A stretch of DNA of 58,118 nt, from positions 1 to 58,118 of the forward strand of contig CAZVSC010000013.1 in NCBI GenBank assembly GCA_964629325.1, written 5' to 3'. The notes beneath the pieces were generated by a model that was given only the letters and a program-made list of their open reading frames with translations, was not told where the DNA came from and did no database searches. A program made the position numbers and the translations under genes. Positions 14,760 to 22,071 of the stretch are shown here, in pieces. The stretch's first letter is position 1. Every line of letters starts with the position of its first letter. This DNA is from Eutrophocola sp964629325. GTDB lineage: Bacteria > Pseudomonadota > Gammaproteobacteria > Pseudomonadales > Pseudohongiellaceae.

Positions 14760-15635
14760 GTGACATTCGAATTTTTATCAAAAGGACGCCAGCTGGGCGT
14801 CCTTTTTTTTACCTGTCTGGTTTCACCGATTTTCGCTGCTGACCAACCGCCACTGCAGATGGAGCATGTCGCTGGTGATGTCTGGATGCTGAGTGGCGGC
14901 GGCTACGCCAATATAAGCGTGCTGGCCGGCAACGACCGGGCCCTGATGGTGGACAGCAAACGGCCCGAGCTGTTTGCGGAAATCAGTGCAATGGTGCGGG
15001 AAATTTCCGGTGGCGATGTGGTTTACCTGATCAACGGCCATGTCCATCCTGATCACACCGATGGTAATGAAAACTTCGGCCTCAATGGTGCGACCATTAT
15101 TGCCCACGAAGAAGTGCGCAAGGTGTTGTCCGCCGGACAGCGCGGTGGGCCGCCGGCGCCGGAGGCGGCCAGGCCCACCCTGCTGATCTCTGACGGCGGC
15201 AGCCTGACCATCCGGTTCGATGGAGAAACCGTGCATGTCACCCACATGCCGCCAGCCCATTCCCTGGGCAATGTGTTGGTGCAGTATGAAAATGCCAACG
15301 TGCTGCATCTCGGCGACCTGTACAGCCCGGAACGGTTTCCGGTAGTGGCCGGTGGTACTGTTGCCGGATTCATCGAGGCTGACCAGATAGCCTTCGACCT
15401 CGCAAACGATTCGACCAGGATCATCGCCGGCAACGGCGTGGTGACCACCAAGGCGGAACTTGGCACCTATCTCGGCATGGTGACAACGGTCAGGGACCGT
15501 GTTGGCAGGCTGGTTGCTGAAGGCAAGTCTCTTGAAGAGGTGATAGCGGCCAGGCCGGCGGCGGAATTTGAAGGCACCTATGGCGACCCCGGCCGCTTTC
15601 TCCCGGCCGTGTACCAGGAACTGGCATCCAGATAG
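14760..15635 (+). CDS. Secreted metallo-beta-lactamase-fold hydrolase
   Basis: A 291-residue protein. The GTG at 14760 follows AGGGGG and yields a signal peptide (FLSKGRQLGVLFFTCLVSPIFA). The metal motif HVHPDH is at residues 94-99, with further ligands His167 (PPAHS) and Asp186 (HLGDLY), giving a full dinuclear zinc site of the B3/glyoxalase type. True beta-lactamase activity is not implied; many such periplasmic proteins have unknown substrates. A strong intrinsic terminator (14780-14810) lies inside the signal-peptide codons, so read-through from the upstream operon should be low. An ATG at 14859 could give a leaderless cytosolic form but has no ribosome site. Confidence 0.82.
   Translation: MTFEFLSKGRQLGVLFFTCLVSPIFAADQPPLQMEHVAGDVWMLSGGGYANISVLAGNDRALMVDSKRPELFAEISAMVREISGGDVVYLINGHVHPDHTDGNENFGLNGATIIAHEEVRKVLSAGQRGGPPAPEAARPTLLISDGGSLTIRFDGETVHVTHMPPAHSLGNVLVQYENANVLHLGDLYSPERFPVVAGGTVAGFIEADQIAFDLANDSTRIIAGNGVVTTKAELGTYLGMVTTVRDRVGRLVAEGKSLEEVIAARPAAEFEGTYGDPGRFLPAVYQELASR
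14780..14810 (+). terminator. Intrinsic terminator within the 5' end of the metallo-hydrolase gene
   Basis: GGACGCC/GGCGTCC stem (14784-14790 with 14796-14802), a 5-base loop AGCTG, flanking AAAA, and eight T residues. It is 60 bases after the DUF1552 stop codon and 20-50 bases inside the next reading frame. Confidence 0.85.
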
Positions 15636-15641
15636 TCCTGC

Positions 15642-16124
15642 TCAGCGGTTCCCGGTGCGCACGGCGCGCTGCTTGTCGATATTCCATTCACGCTCCTTGA
15701 TGGAAGCGCGCTTGTCATAGGCGTGCTTGCCCTTGGCCAGGGCAACCTGGCATTTCACCAGGTGATTTTTCCAGTACAGCTTCGTGCATACACACGTATT
15801 GCCTTTCTGCTGGATTGAGGAAAAGATCTTGGCCAGTTCCTTTTTGTGCATGAGCAGTTTGCGCGTACGGGTGGGGTCGGCGATGACATGCGTGCTGGCG
15901 GTATCGAGTGGGTTGATCTGGGCGCCGAGCAGGTACGCCTCGCCATCCTTGATGATGACGTGGCTGTCCACGAGTTGTACTTTCTTCTGGCGCAGGCTTT
16001 TCACTTCCCAGCCGGCCAGGGCCAGGCCGGCCTCGAAACGATCACCCAGGAAATAATCGTGGCTGGCTTTCTTGTTTACCACGATGGTGGTGTCGTCGGC
16101 CTTGTTCTTGTTTGCTTTTGCCAT
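15642..16124 (-). CDS. smpB: SsrA-binding protein SmpB
   Basis: A 160-residue protein of normal family length. It has the tmRNA-binding beta-barrel (NKKASHDYFLGDRFEAGLALAGWEVKSLRQKKVQLVDSH), GAQINPLDTAS, and the basic C-terminal tail (KGKHAYDKRASIKEREWNIDKQRAVR) that mimics the anticodon arm. It partners the ssrA tmRNA encoded 14 kb away. Start 16124 gives MAKANKNK, the usual N-terminus; earlier methionines at 16133 and 16160 would run through a perfect TATAAT. That box is seven bases from the ATG and no Shine-Dalgarno is present, so the mRNA may be leaderless. The 3' end faces the metallo-hydrolase gene with only six bases between. Confidence 0.97.
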   Translation of the reverse strand: MAKANKNKADDTTIVVNKKASHDYFLGDRFEAGLALAGWEVKSLRQKKVQLVDSHVIIKDGEAYLLGAQINPLDTASTHVIADPTRTRKLLMHKKELAKIFSSIQQKGNTCVCTKLYWKNHLVKCQVALAKGKHAYDKRASIKEREWNIDKQRAVRTGNR

Positions 16125-16131
16125 GGGCGCC

Positions 16132-16137
16132 ATTATA
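16132..16137 (-). promoter_or_regulatory. -10 box abutting the smpB start codon
   Basis: Perfect TATAAT on the minus strand, seven bases before the smpB ATG. Transcription would start at or within one or two bases of the start codon. No good -35 was seen. Confidence 0.5.
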
Positions 16138-16222
16138 GGGAGCGTCATGGCAGATGCCACTGTTTCTGGTACACTCGACTCCCGTTATTCGACAGCGATA
16201 AACAGCGAATAGGGGATTGTAA

Positions 16223-17647
16223 ATGTCTGTATTGCGCGGGCAGTTCAGCTCGAGACTCGGTTTCATCCTGGCATCAGCCGGTTCCGCAGTGGGTATCGGC
16301 AACCTGGTCGGTTTTCCTGTCATGGCTTCCAAGAATGGCGGTGCGGCTTTTCTCCTGATCTACATCTTCTTTATCGCCTTTGTGTGCTTTCCCGTCATGC
16401 TGGCTGAAATTTCCATGGGCAGGGCTTCGCAAAAAAGTCCCGTTGGCGCATTTTCCAACCTTTCGGACGGCAACAAGGCGTGGCGTATGGTCGGTGGTCT
16501 CGCCATACTGACCCCGTTCATGATCGCCGTTTTTTATACCGTCATCACGGTATGGATTCTCATCTACATGCTGCAGTCGGCCATGGGCAACCTGGAAACG
16601 CTGGCTGATCCCGCCACCTTCGGGGCGACGGTCGGTTCGCCCGTGGTCTTTGTCTACCTTGTGGGTCTGCTGGCGCTGCTGTTTTTTATCCTTGCCCACG
16701 GCGTGCAGGGCGGTATCGAAAGGGCGGCGCGGGTCATGATGCCGACGCTGATCGTCATGCTGCTGGCAATGATTGCTTTCGTGCTGACCTTTGATAACGC
16801 CTCGGCGGGATTGTCCTTCTATCTCGTACCCGATTTCAGCAAGATTGACAGCGGTGTGATCAACTCGGCACTCAACCATGGCTTTTTTTCCCTGTCGCTG
16901 GGTATGGGCATTCTTATCACCTACGGCTCCTATCTCAACAAGAAGGAAAACATGGTCAGTGCCACGCGGCTTGTCGCTGTCGCCGACACGGGCGTGGCCC
17001 TGCTGGCGGGCCTGCTCGTCATTCCCGCGGTCTTTGCCGTCGATCCCGCGGTGCAGGGGGATGATCTGTCAGACAGCAGCATCAGTTTGATGTTCAGCTA
17101 CCTGCCGCACGTGTTCCTGGAACTGCAAAATATCATTGGCTATTTCGGTGCCAGCCTGGTGGCTACCGTATTCTTCACGCTGGTTTTCTTCGCTGCGCTT
17201 ACCTCGCTGGTGTCGATCACGGAGATTCCCATCGCCTACCTGATGGATGAAAAAGACAAGTCGCGCCGTGATTCCATCACCTGGGTTGCCGGACTGATGG
17301 TCATCTTCGTGATCATGGCGACCCTGTCATTCGGCATGAGCGATTTCTTCACTGGCTTCATGCACTATGGCGGTCTGGACAAATCCTTCTTCGACCTCAT
17401 TTACGATGTTTTCTACGAGACCATCCTGCCCCTGATCGGTTTCACTGTCTGCCTGTTCGTTTGCTACCGCTGGAAAAAGCATCGCATGCACGAGGAGGTG
17501 TCCCTTCAGGTGGATGGCTATTCCGGCTCCCTGCTCGAAAATTACGTCAGCATTTCACTGGGCACCTTCATACCCGTCATTCTCCTGGCGGTCTTCCTGA
17601 ATAACGTCTCCCGCATCTACTTCGCCCATAACCTGTTCGGGTTCTGA
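16223..17647 (+). CDS. Sodium-dependent NSS (SLC6-like) family transporter
   Basis: A 474-residue integral membrane protein with about eleven or twelve hydrophobic segments. The N-terminus (SSRLGFILASAGSAVGIGNLVGFPVMASKNGGAAFLLIY) is the NSS signature containing the unwound TM1 sodium/substrate region; the usual WRFPY is VGFPV here. Bacterial relatives take up amino acids with sodium; the substrate is not predictable. AGGGGATTG precedes the ATG. Its stop overlaps the ratA start by one base (TGATG), so the two are coupled, although ratA has no obvious link to transport. Confidence 0.92.
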   Translation: MSVLRGQFSSRLGFILASAGSAVGIGNLVGFPVMASKNGGAAFLLIYIFFIAFVCFPVMLAEISMGRASQKSPVGAFSNLSDGNKAWRMVGGLAILTPFMIAVFYTVITVWILIYMLQSAMGNLETLADPATFGATVGSPVVFVYLVGLLALLFFILAHGVQGGIERAARVMMPTLIVMLLAMIAFVLTFDNASAGLSFYLVPDFSKIDSGVINSALNHGFFSLSLGMGILITYGSYLNKKENMVSATRLVAVADTGVALLAGLLVIPAVFAVDPAVQGDDLSDSSISLMFSYLPHVFLELQNIIGYFGASLVATVFFTLVFFAALTSLVSITEIPIAYLMDEKDKSRRDSITWVAGLMVIFVIMATLSFGMSDFFTGFMHYGGLDKSFFDLIYDVFYETILPLIGFTVCLFVCYRWKKHRMHEEVSLQVDGYSGSLLENYVSISLGTFIPVILLAVFLNNVSRIYFAHNLFGF

Positions 17648-18078
17648 TGAGCACCATAGACCAGAGCGCGCTGCTACCCTATTCGGCAGGGCAGATGTTT
17701 GCCCTCGTCAATGACATCGAGGCTTACCCGGAATACATGGACGGGTGCATCGGAGCCGAAATTCTCGAGAAAACCGGGAATCAGGTCACCGCGCGTCTCG
17801 ATCTCGGCAAGGTGGGCCTGCGCTACAGCTTCACGACCCGCAACACCCTGGTGGAGCCGGAGTCCATGACAATGGCGCTGGTAGAAGGGCCGTTCCGGCA
17901 TTTCGAGGCGACCTGGACCTTCAGTGCGCTCAATGAAAATGCCTGCAAGGTCAGCTTGAAGATGGAGTTCGAGTTCGCGACGGGTCTGGTTGATGCCGTC
18001 ATGAAACGCCTGTTCGATACCACCAGCCGCAACCTGGTGAATGCGGTTTGCCAGCGGGCGCAGCAGCGTTATGGGTAA
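17647..18078 (+). CDS. ratA: RatA, COQ10/START-domain ubiquinone-binding family protein
   Basis: A 143-residue single-domain protein (SALLPYSAGQMFALVNDIEAYPEYMDGCIGAEILEK, then a START-type beta sheet and a C-terminal helix with LFDTTSRNLVNAVCQRAQQRYG). The family includes E. coli RatA, reported to bind 50S subunits and block subunit association, and eukaryotic COQ10, which binds ubiquinone. Which role applies here is not visible. It overlaps the upstream transporter by one base and the downstream rnfH by eight bases, keeping the usual ratA-rnfH pairing. Confidence 0.93.
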   Translation: MSTIDQSALLPYSAGQMFALVNDIEAYPEYMDGCIGAEILEKTGNQVTARLDLGKVGLRYSFTTRNTLVEPESMTMALVEGPFRHFEATWTFSALNENACKVSLKMEFEFATGLVDAVMKRLFDTTSRNLVNAVCQRAQQRYG

Positions 18079-18415
18079 CACGGTCTCCACACAGCCGATG
18101 ATTGCAGTCGAGGTGGCCATTGCGTTGCCGGAGCGGCAGCAAATAGTGGAACTCGAGGTCCGGCAGGGTTGCACGGCCCTGGAAGCCGTGGCGGCGTCGG
18201 GCCTCAGGGAGAAATACCGTGACTGTCTGGCCGAAGGCGACGACCTGGCGCTGGGTATTTTTTCACGGCCGCTTGACGGCATCATTCTGCCGCTGCCTGA
18301 TGCCTACGTGCTGAAAGAGCACGACCGCGTGGAAATCTATCGTCCTCTTGAGAATGATCCCAAGCAGGCCCGCATGGAGAGGGTGGCGAAGGCCAGGAAG
18401 CAGGAAAGAAAGTAA
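18071..18415 (+). CDS. rnfH: RnfH family (UPF0125) ubiquitin-like protein
   Basis: A 114-residue protein with a beta-grasp fold signature: IAVEVAIALPERQQIVELEVRQGCTALEAVAASGL, LALGIFSRPL, LKEHDRVEIYRPLENDPKQAR, and a basic C-terminus. RnfH and RatA are conserved neighbours (also called RatB/RatA). The molecular function is unsettled. The ATG at 18071 lies within the last codons of ratA, so translation is probably coupled; a frame start at 18041 would lie far inside ratA and is not used. Confidence 0.9.
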   Translation: MGNTVSTQPMIAVEVAIALPERQQIVELEVRQGCTALEAVAASGLREKYRDCLAEGDDLALGIFSRPLDGIILPLPDAYVLKEHDRVEIYRPLENDPKQARMERVAKARKQERK

Positions 18416-18425
18416 AAAGTGCTGG

Positions 18426-18863
18426 TCAGGGATTGACGGCTGAAATGTCGTTGCCTTGCTGGCCGCTCGACTCGCCGTCACTGTTTGCGGTACCGAACTG
18501 GTCGTTTTCGGGCGACTGCTTGAAATCCCCCGTGAAATGGGTCAGCTCGTTGTTTTCGAAGTACAGGGTCAGGCGTTCCTGTACGCGCTCACCACCACCG
18601 GGCTGGAAGCTGTAAAGGTAGTCCCAGCGATCCTGGTCGAAGGTATCCTTGACCAGCGGGGTGCCCATGATGAAGTTGACCTGGCGCTTGGTCAGGCCCG
18701 GCCGTAACTGGTCAACCATGTCCTGAGTGATGATGTTGCCTTGCGGAATGTTGAGACGGTAGACGCCCGGAAACGCAAAGGATGTCACGCCGCCACATCC
18801 ACCCAGCAGGAGGGTGCTGGTCAGTGTCAGGAGCAGTGCTGAAATGGAGGTCAGTTTAGTCAC
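18426..18863 (-). CDS. bamE: Outer membrane assembly lipoprotein BamE
   Basis: A 145-residue lipoprotein if it starts at the GTG at 18863: VTKLTSISALLLTLTSTLLLGGC, with lipobox LGGC and Cys23. The mature part has YRLNIPQGNIITQDMVDQLRPGLTKRQVNFIMGTPLVKDTFDQDRWDYLYSFQPG, the SmpA/OmlA fold that binds BamD in the beta-barrel assembly machine. The C-terminus is a polar tail beyond the folded domain. No clear ribosome site precedes the GTG, so the start is uncertain, but no ATG fits. It is divergent from fur, a conserved arrangement. Confidence 0.93.
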   Translation of the reverse strand: MTKLTSISALLLTLTSTLLLGGCGGVTSFAFPGVYRLNIPQGNIITQDMVDQLRPGLTKRQVNFIMGTPLVKDTFDQDRWDYLYSFQPGGGERVQERLTLYFENNELTHFTGDFKQSPENDQFGTANSDGESSGQQGNDISAVNP

Positions 18864-18950
18864 GAACGCCGCGTCGGTTTGTTTGCTATGAATGTCTTCG
18901 CCAGACTGATTTACGGGGCTGAAACACCGGTTTTCCGGGGCTTTCAACCT

Positions 18951-18978
18951 TTCACATAAAATCCGGAGAGGGCATAAT
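18951..18978 (+). promoter_or_regulatory. Sigma-70-type promoter for fur
   Basis: TTCACA, a 16-base spacer, then CATAAT. The start point would be about 18985, some 80 nt before the fur ATG. Confidence 0.5.
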
Positions 18979-19067
18979 ACCTGAAACCAGCTTGAGATGT
19001 TAATAGCTTGAAAACCGCGGTTCAGATGCGGTTCAGAAAGGCCGGAACAGGCCAAGAGAAAGCACAG

Positions 19068-19487
19068 ATGAGTGGAGAGAACCAGGAATTACGCAAGGCT
19101 GGACTGAAAGTCACCCTGCCGCGCGTGAAGATCATGCAGATTCTGGAGTCGGCGGAATCACGCCATATGAGCGCCGAGGATGTCTACAAGGCGCTGCGTG
19201 ATGCGGACGATGACGTGGGGCTGGCGACGGTTTACCGGGTGCTGACCCAGTTCGAGGCCGCCGGTCTGGTGACCCGTCACCATTTCGAAGGCGGCCATTC
19301 CGTGTTCGAAATGACGCCCGAGGACCATCATGATCACATCGTGTGCACCAAGTGCGGCAGGGTGGAAGAATTTTATGACGAGGTGATCGAGAAGCAGCAG
19401 CGGGCACAGGCGGCAAAGTTCAACTTCACCATTTCCGATCACTCCCTGTATATCTACGGCCTTTGCGCCAACTGCCAGAAAGACTGA
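19068..19487 (+). CDS. fur: Ferric uptake regulator Fur
   Basis: A 139-residue protein. Residues 1-80 are the winged helix (LRKAGLKVTLPRVKIMQILE, AEDVYKALRDADDDVGLATVYRVLTQFEAAGLV). The dimerisation domain has the regulatory metal site HHDH (87-90), the zinc cysteines CTKC (93-96), and a second pair CANC near the end. With Fe2+ it represses iron-uptake genes. The start at 19068 gives MSGENQELRKAG, the family N-terminus, with AAGAGAAAG upstream; an in-frame TTG at 19008 is too early. It is divergent from bamE and convergent with recN. Confidence 0.97.
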   Translation: MSGENQELRKAGLKVTLPRVKIMQILESAESRHMSAEDVYKALRDADDDVGLATVYRVLTQFEAAGLVTRHHFEGGHSVFEMTPEDHHDHIVCTKCGRVEEFYDEVIEKQQRAQAAKFNFTISDHSLYIYGLCANCQKD

Positions 19488-19509
19488 TTACCGTTTCAAG
19501 CCAGTTGTC

Positions 19510-21174
19510 TTAGGCTAAAAGCTCCCTGGCGTGGGCCAGGGATTTCTCGGAGAGTTTATCTCCGCCCAGCATCCTGGCCACTTCCTCGACACGCTCCTCG
19601 TCACTGAGTTTATCCAGTTGCGTGGCCGTGGACTCCTTGTTCGAGGATTTACTCACGTAAAGATGGTGATGACCCTGGCTTGCCACCTGCGGCTGGTGGG
19701 TGACGCACAGAACCTGGCCACGGTCGCCCAGTGTGCGCAGCAGTTCACCCACGGCTTTTGCCACGCCGCCGCCGATGCCCACATCCACTTCGTCGAACAC
19801 GAGTGTGGGAATCGAGGATGTCTGTGCGGTGACCACCTGGATAGCGAGGCTGATGCGGGACAGCTCGCCGCCCGAAGCAATCTTGACCAGCGGACGCGGT
19901 GGCTGCCCCGGGTTGGTGCTGACCAGGAACTCGATGCCTTCAAGTCCGCCGGTACGCGGCATACTGTCGCTGAAGCGGGTCAGCGCCACGCTGAAACTGG
20001 CGGCTTCCATGCCCAGCTTGCCGAGCTGGCTGTTGATTTCCTTTGCCAGTTTTTTTGCGCCCTTGTCGCGGGCCTGGCTGAGCGCGGCGGCCTTTTCACC
20101 GTATTGTTTCAGCAGCCTGGCCAGTTCCTCTTCCATCAGGCCGATCTGGACATCCGCTTCGCTGAGGCCTGACAGGTCGTCGGACAGTTTCAGGTACAGA
20201 CCCGCAAGTTCGCCGGGCGGCACATGGTGTTTGCGCGCCAGCTGATGGATGAGGCCAAGGCGCTGGTCGATTTCCTCGAGCCGGCGGGGGTCCAGTTCAA
20301 ACTGGTCGATGGCATGCTTGAGAGCGGAGGAAGCTTCCTCAACCTGGATCAGGGCGGTGTTCAGGAGATTGCCTGCTTCCTCGGTCTGCTTGCTGGCGTA
20401 GGGTATATCCTGCAGCAGGGCGATGGCCTTGTTGAGCGACTGCTCGAGGTTGAATTCTTCGTGCTCGCTGCACAGGTCCAGGACCTGCTGGTTGACCAGG
20501 ACGGATTCTTCCCCGTGGCTGAGTTTCTTGTGTTCCTCTTCCAGCTCTTCCAGTTCGTTTTCGCCCAGGGCCAGCTCTTCCAGCTCCTTCACCTGGTAGC
20601 TCAGCAGTTGGTACTGGGCATTGGATTCCTCGGCACGGCTTTTGATCAGCTCGAGTTCCTCATTGAGCCGGCGCCACTTGCCGGCCAGGGACTTCACCTC
20701 GGCTGATTCCTTCTGCAGGCCGCAATAATCGTCCAGCAGGCGCTGGTGGGTGGCGGTTTTCAGCAGTGACTGGTGTTCATGCTGGCTGTGGATGTCGATG
20801 AGCATTTCCCCGAGGTCGCGCAGGTTGTTCAGGGTTGTGGGCTGGCCGTTGATATAGGCCCTGGAGCGCCCGTCGCGGGTAATCACGCGGCGCAGGATGC
20901 AGATGCTTTCCTCGCTGTCGAAATCGTTGTCCCTGAGCCACTGCTCGACCAGGTTGTCATCACCCAGGGTGAAGCAGGCGGTGATGTCCGCCCGCTCCGC
21001 ACCACCCCGGATGACGTCGCGGTCGGCACGGTCGCCAAGAGTCAGCCCGAGCGCATCGAGCATGATGGATTTGCCGGCGCCGGTCTCTCCTGTGATGACG
21101 GTCATGCCGGGTTCCAGCTCGATTTCGAGGGCGTCGACGATGGCGTAATTGTTTATGGTGAGCTGCTGCAGCAT
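19510..21174 (-). CDS. recN: DNA repair protein RecN
   Basis: A 554-residue SMC-like ATPase, the normal length. Walker A GETGAGKS is at residues 29-36. Long coiled coils follow, then the ABC signature (ASGGELSRISLAIQVV), Walker B (PTLVFDEVDVGIGGGVA) and CVTHQPQVASQGHHH. It acts in double-strand break repair. ATG 21174 gives MLQQLTINNYAIVDALEIEL, the family start. A TATAAT ends six bases before it and there is no Shine-Dalgarno, pointing to a leaderless message. A LexA box is not convincing here, although recN is SOS-induced in relatives. It is divergent from grpE. Confidence 0.96.
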   Translation of the reverse strand: MLQQLTINNYAIVDALEIELEPGMTVITGETGAGKSIMLDALGLTLGDRADRDVIRGGAERADITACFTLGDDNLVEQWLRDNDFDSEESICILRRVITRDGRSRAYINGQPTTLNNLRDLGEMLIDIHSQHEHQSLLKTATHQRLLDDYCGLQKESAEVKSLAGKWRRLNEELELIKSRAEESNAQYQLLSYQVKELEELALGENELEELEEEHKKLSHGEESVLVNQQVLDLCSEHEEFNLEQSLNKAIALLQDIPYASKQTEEAGNLLNTALIQVEEASSALKHAIDQFELDPRRLEEIDQRLGLIHQLARKHHVPPGELAGLYLKLSDDLSGLSEADVQIGLMEEELARLLKQYGEKAAALSQARDKGAKKLAKEINSQLGKLGMEAASFSVALTRFSDSMPRTGGLEGIEFLVSTNPGQPPRPLVKIASGGELSRISLAIQVVTAQTSSIPTLVFDEVDVGIGGGVAKAVGELLRTLGDRGQVLCVTHQPQVASQGHHHLYVSKSSNKESTATQLDKLSDEERVEEVARMLGGDKLSEKSLAHARELLA

Positions 21175-21180
21175 GGGGTC

Positions 21181-21186
21181 ATTATA
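21181..21186 (-). promoter_or_regulatory. -10 box abutting the recN start codon
   Basis: Perfect TATAAT on the minus strand, six bases before the recN ATG, with GACCCC between and no purine-rich ribosome site. No strong -35 was seen. Confidence 0.5.
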
Positions 21187-21268
21187 GCGGGAGGTTGCCA
21201 GGATTTTAGTACAGTTTGGCCAAACTTGAGACAGGCCGGGGAGGGGTGAAAAAAACATCGCGAATTAC

Positions 21269-21296
21269 CTTGATTATCAGCCCCTTGTCCCCATAT
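21269..21296 (+). promoter_or_regulatory. Sigma-32-type heat-shock promoter for grpE
   Basis: CTTGAT, a 14-base spacer, then CCCCATAT, matching the heat-shock consensus CTTGAA-N13/14-CCCCATNT at all but one position of the boxes. It lies 47 bases before the grpE ATG. Confidence 0.8.
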
Positions 21297-21342
21297 TCCG
21301 GCTATTCGGTTGCAACTAGATTCGATTTTCCGGAGGAACGAG

Positions 21343-21951
21343 ATGGCGGGTGACGACGCTGAAAAAGACGCCGCAGTGAAGAACGCGGACACAGACGGGC
21401 AACAGGAGTCCGCAGACGCTGCAGATCAGCAGGGTGCGGAGCCCGGCAACACCGGCCAGACGGCGGCTGAAGCCGACAACGATATCGAGGCGCTGATCGC
21501 CGAGGCCGTCGCAGCCGCCCTTGCCGAGCAGCAGGATAGCGTGCTGCGCGCCCAGGCCGAGGTGCAGAACATGCGTCGCCGCTGCGAGGCGGACGTGGAA
21601 AAGGCCCACAAGTTCGCCCTGGAGAAGTTCAGTGCCGAATTGCTGACGGTGATCGACAACCTGGAGCGGGCACTGGATGCGGTGCCGGATTCCGCCGGGG
21701 AGAGCGTCAATGCACTCCGGGAAGGGGTGGAACTCACCCTCAAGGGATTTCTGGAAACCTGCGAGAAATTCAATATTCGCCAGCTGAACCCTGAAGGCGA
21801 GCCGTTCGACCCCCAGATGCACCAGGCCATGTCCATGGTGCCGAATCCCGATGTCGAGCCGAATACCGTGGTCGCCGTGGTCCAGAAGGGCTACCTGCTC
21901 AATGACCGGGTCATCCGACCGGCCATGGTCATGGTGTCCAAGGCGGGTTGA
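21343..21951 (+). CDS. grpE: Nucleotide exchange factor GrpE
   Basis: A 202-residue protein. An acidic, disordered N-terminus (about 60 residues) precedes a long coiled coil (QQDSVLRAQAEVQNMRRRCEADVEKAHKFALEKFSAELLTVIDNLERAL) and the C-terminal beta domain (FDPQMHQAMSMVPNPDVEPNTVVAVVQKGYLLNDRVIRPAMV). It releases ADP from DnaK. The start at 21343 has GGAGGAACGAG upstream; the earlier ATG at 21310 does not. It is first in the grpE-dnaK-dnaJ cluster, with its own sigma-32-type promoter. Confidence 0.97.
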   Translation: MAGDDAEKDAAVKNADTDGQQESADAADQQGAEPGNTGQTAAEADNDIEALIAEAVAAALAEQQDSVLRAQAEVQNMRRRCEADVEKAHKFALEKFSAELLTVIDNLERALDAVPDSAGESVNALREGVELTLKGFLETCEKFNIRQLNPEGEPFDPQMHQAMSMVPNPDVEPNTVVAVVQKGYLLNDRVIRPAMVMVSKAG

Positions 21952-21992
21952 CGGGCAGGAGCTGGAATTTTGGCAATTGGCGTCCCGCAAAC

Positions 21993-22020
21993 CTTGAATT
22001 ATCTGGCGTCGGGCCTATAT
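21993..22020 (+). promoter_or_regulatory. Sigma-32-type heat-shock promoter for dnaK
   Basis: CTTGAA, a 14-base spacer, then GCCTATAT (consensus CCCCATNT). It lies 52 bases before the dnaK ATG, so dnaK can be induced independently of grpE. Confidence 0.7.
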
Positions 22021-22071
22021 AGACCTCATTAACAAGTTACAAGCGCAAGCTTAGCTGGAGAACACGAAATC

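Noticed and set aside
21187..21230. Possible LexA box upstream of recN (CTGTACTAAAATCCTG)
   Set aside because: Only the left CTGT half fits. The right half is CCTG rather than ACAG, so SOS control cannot be supported from this sequence.
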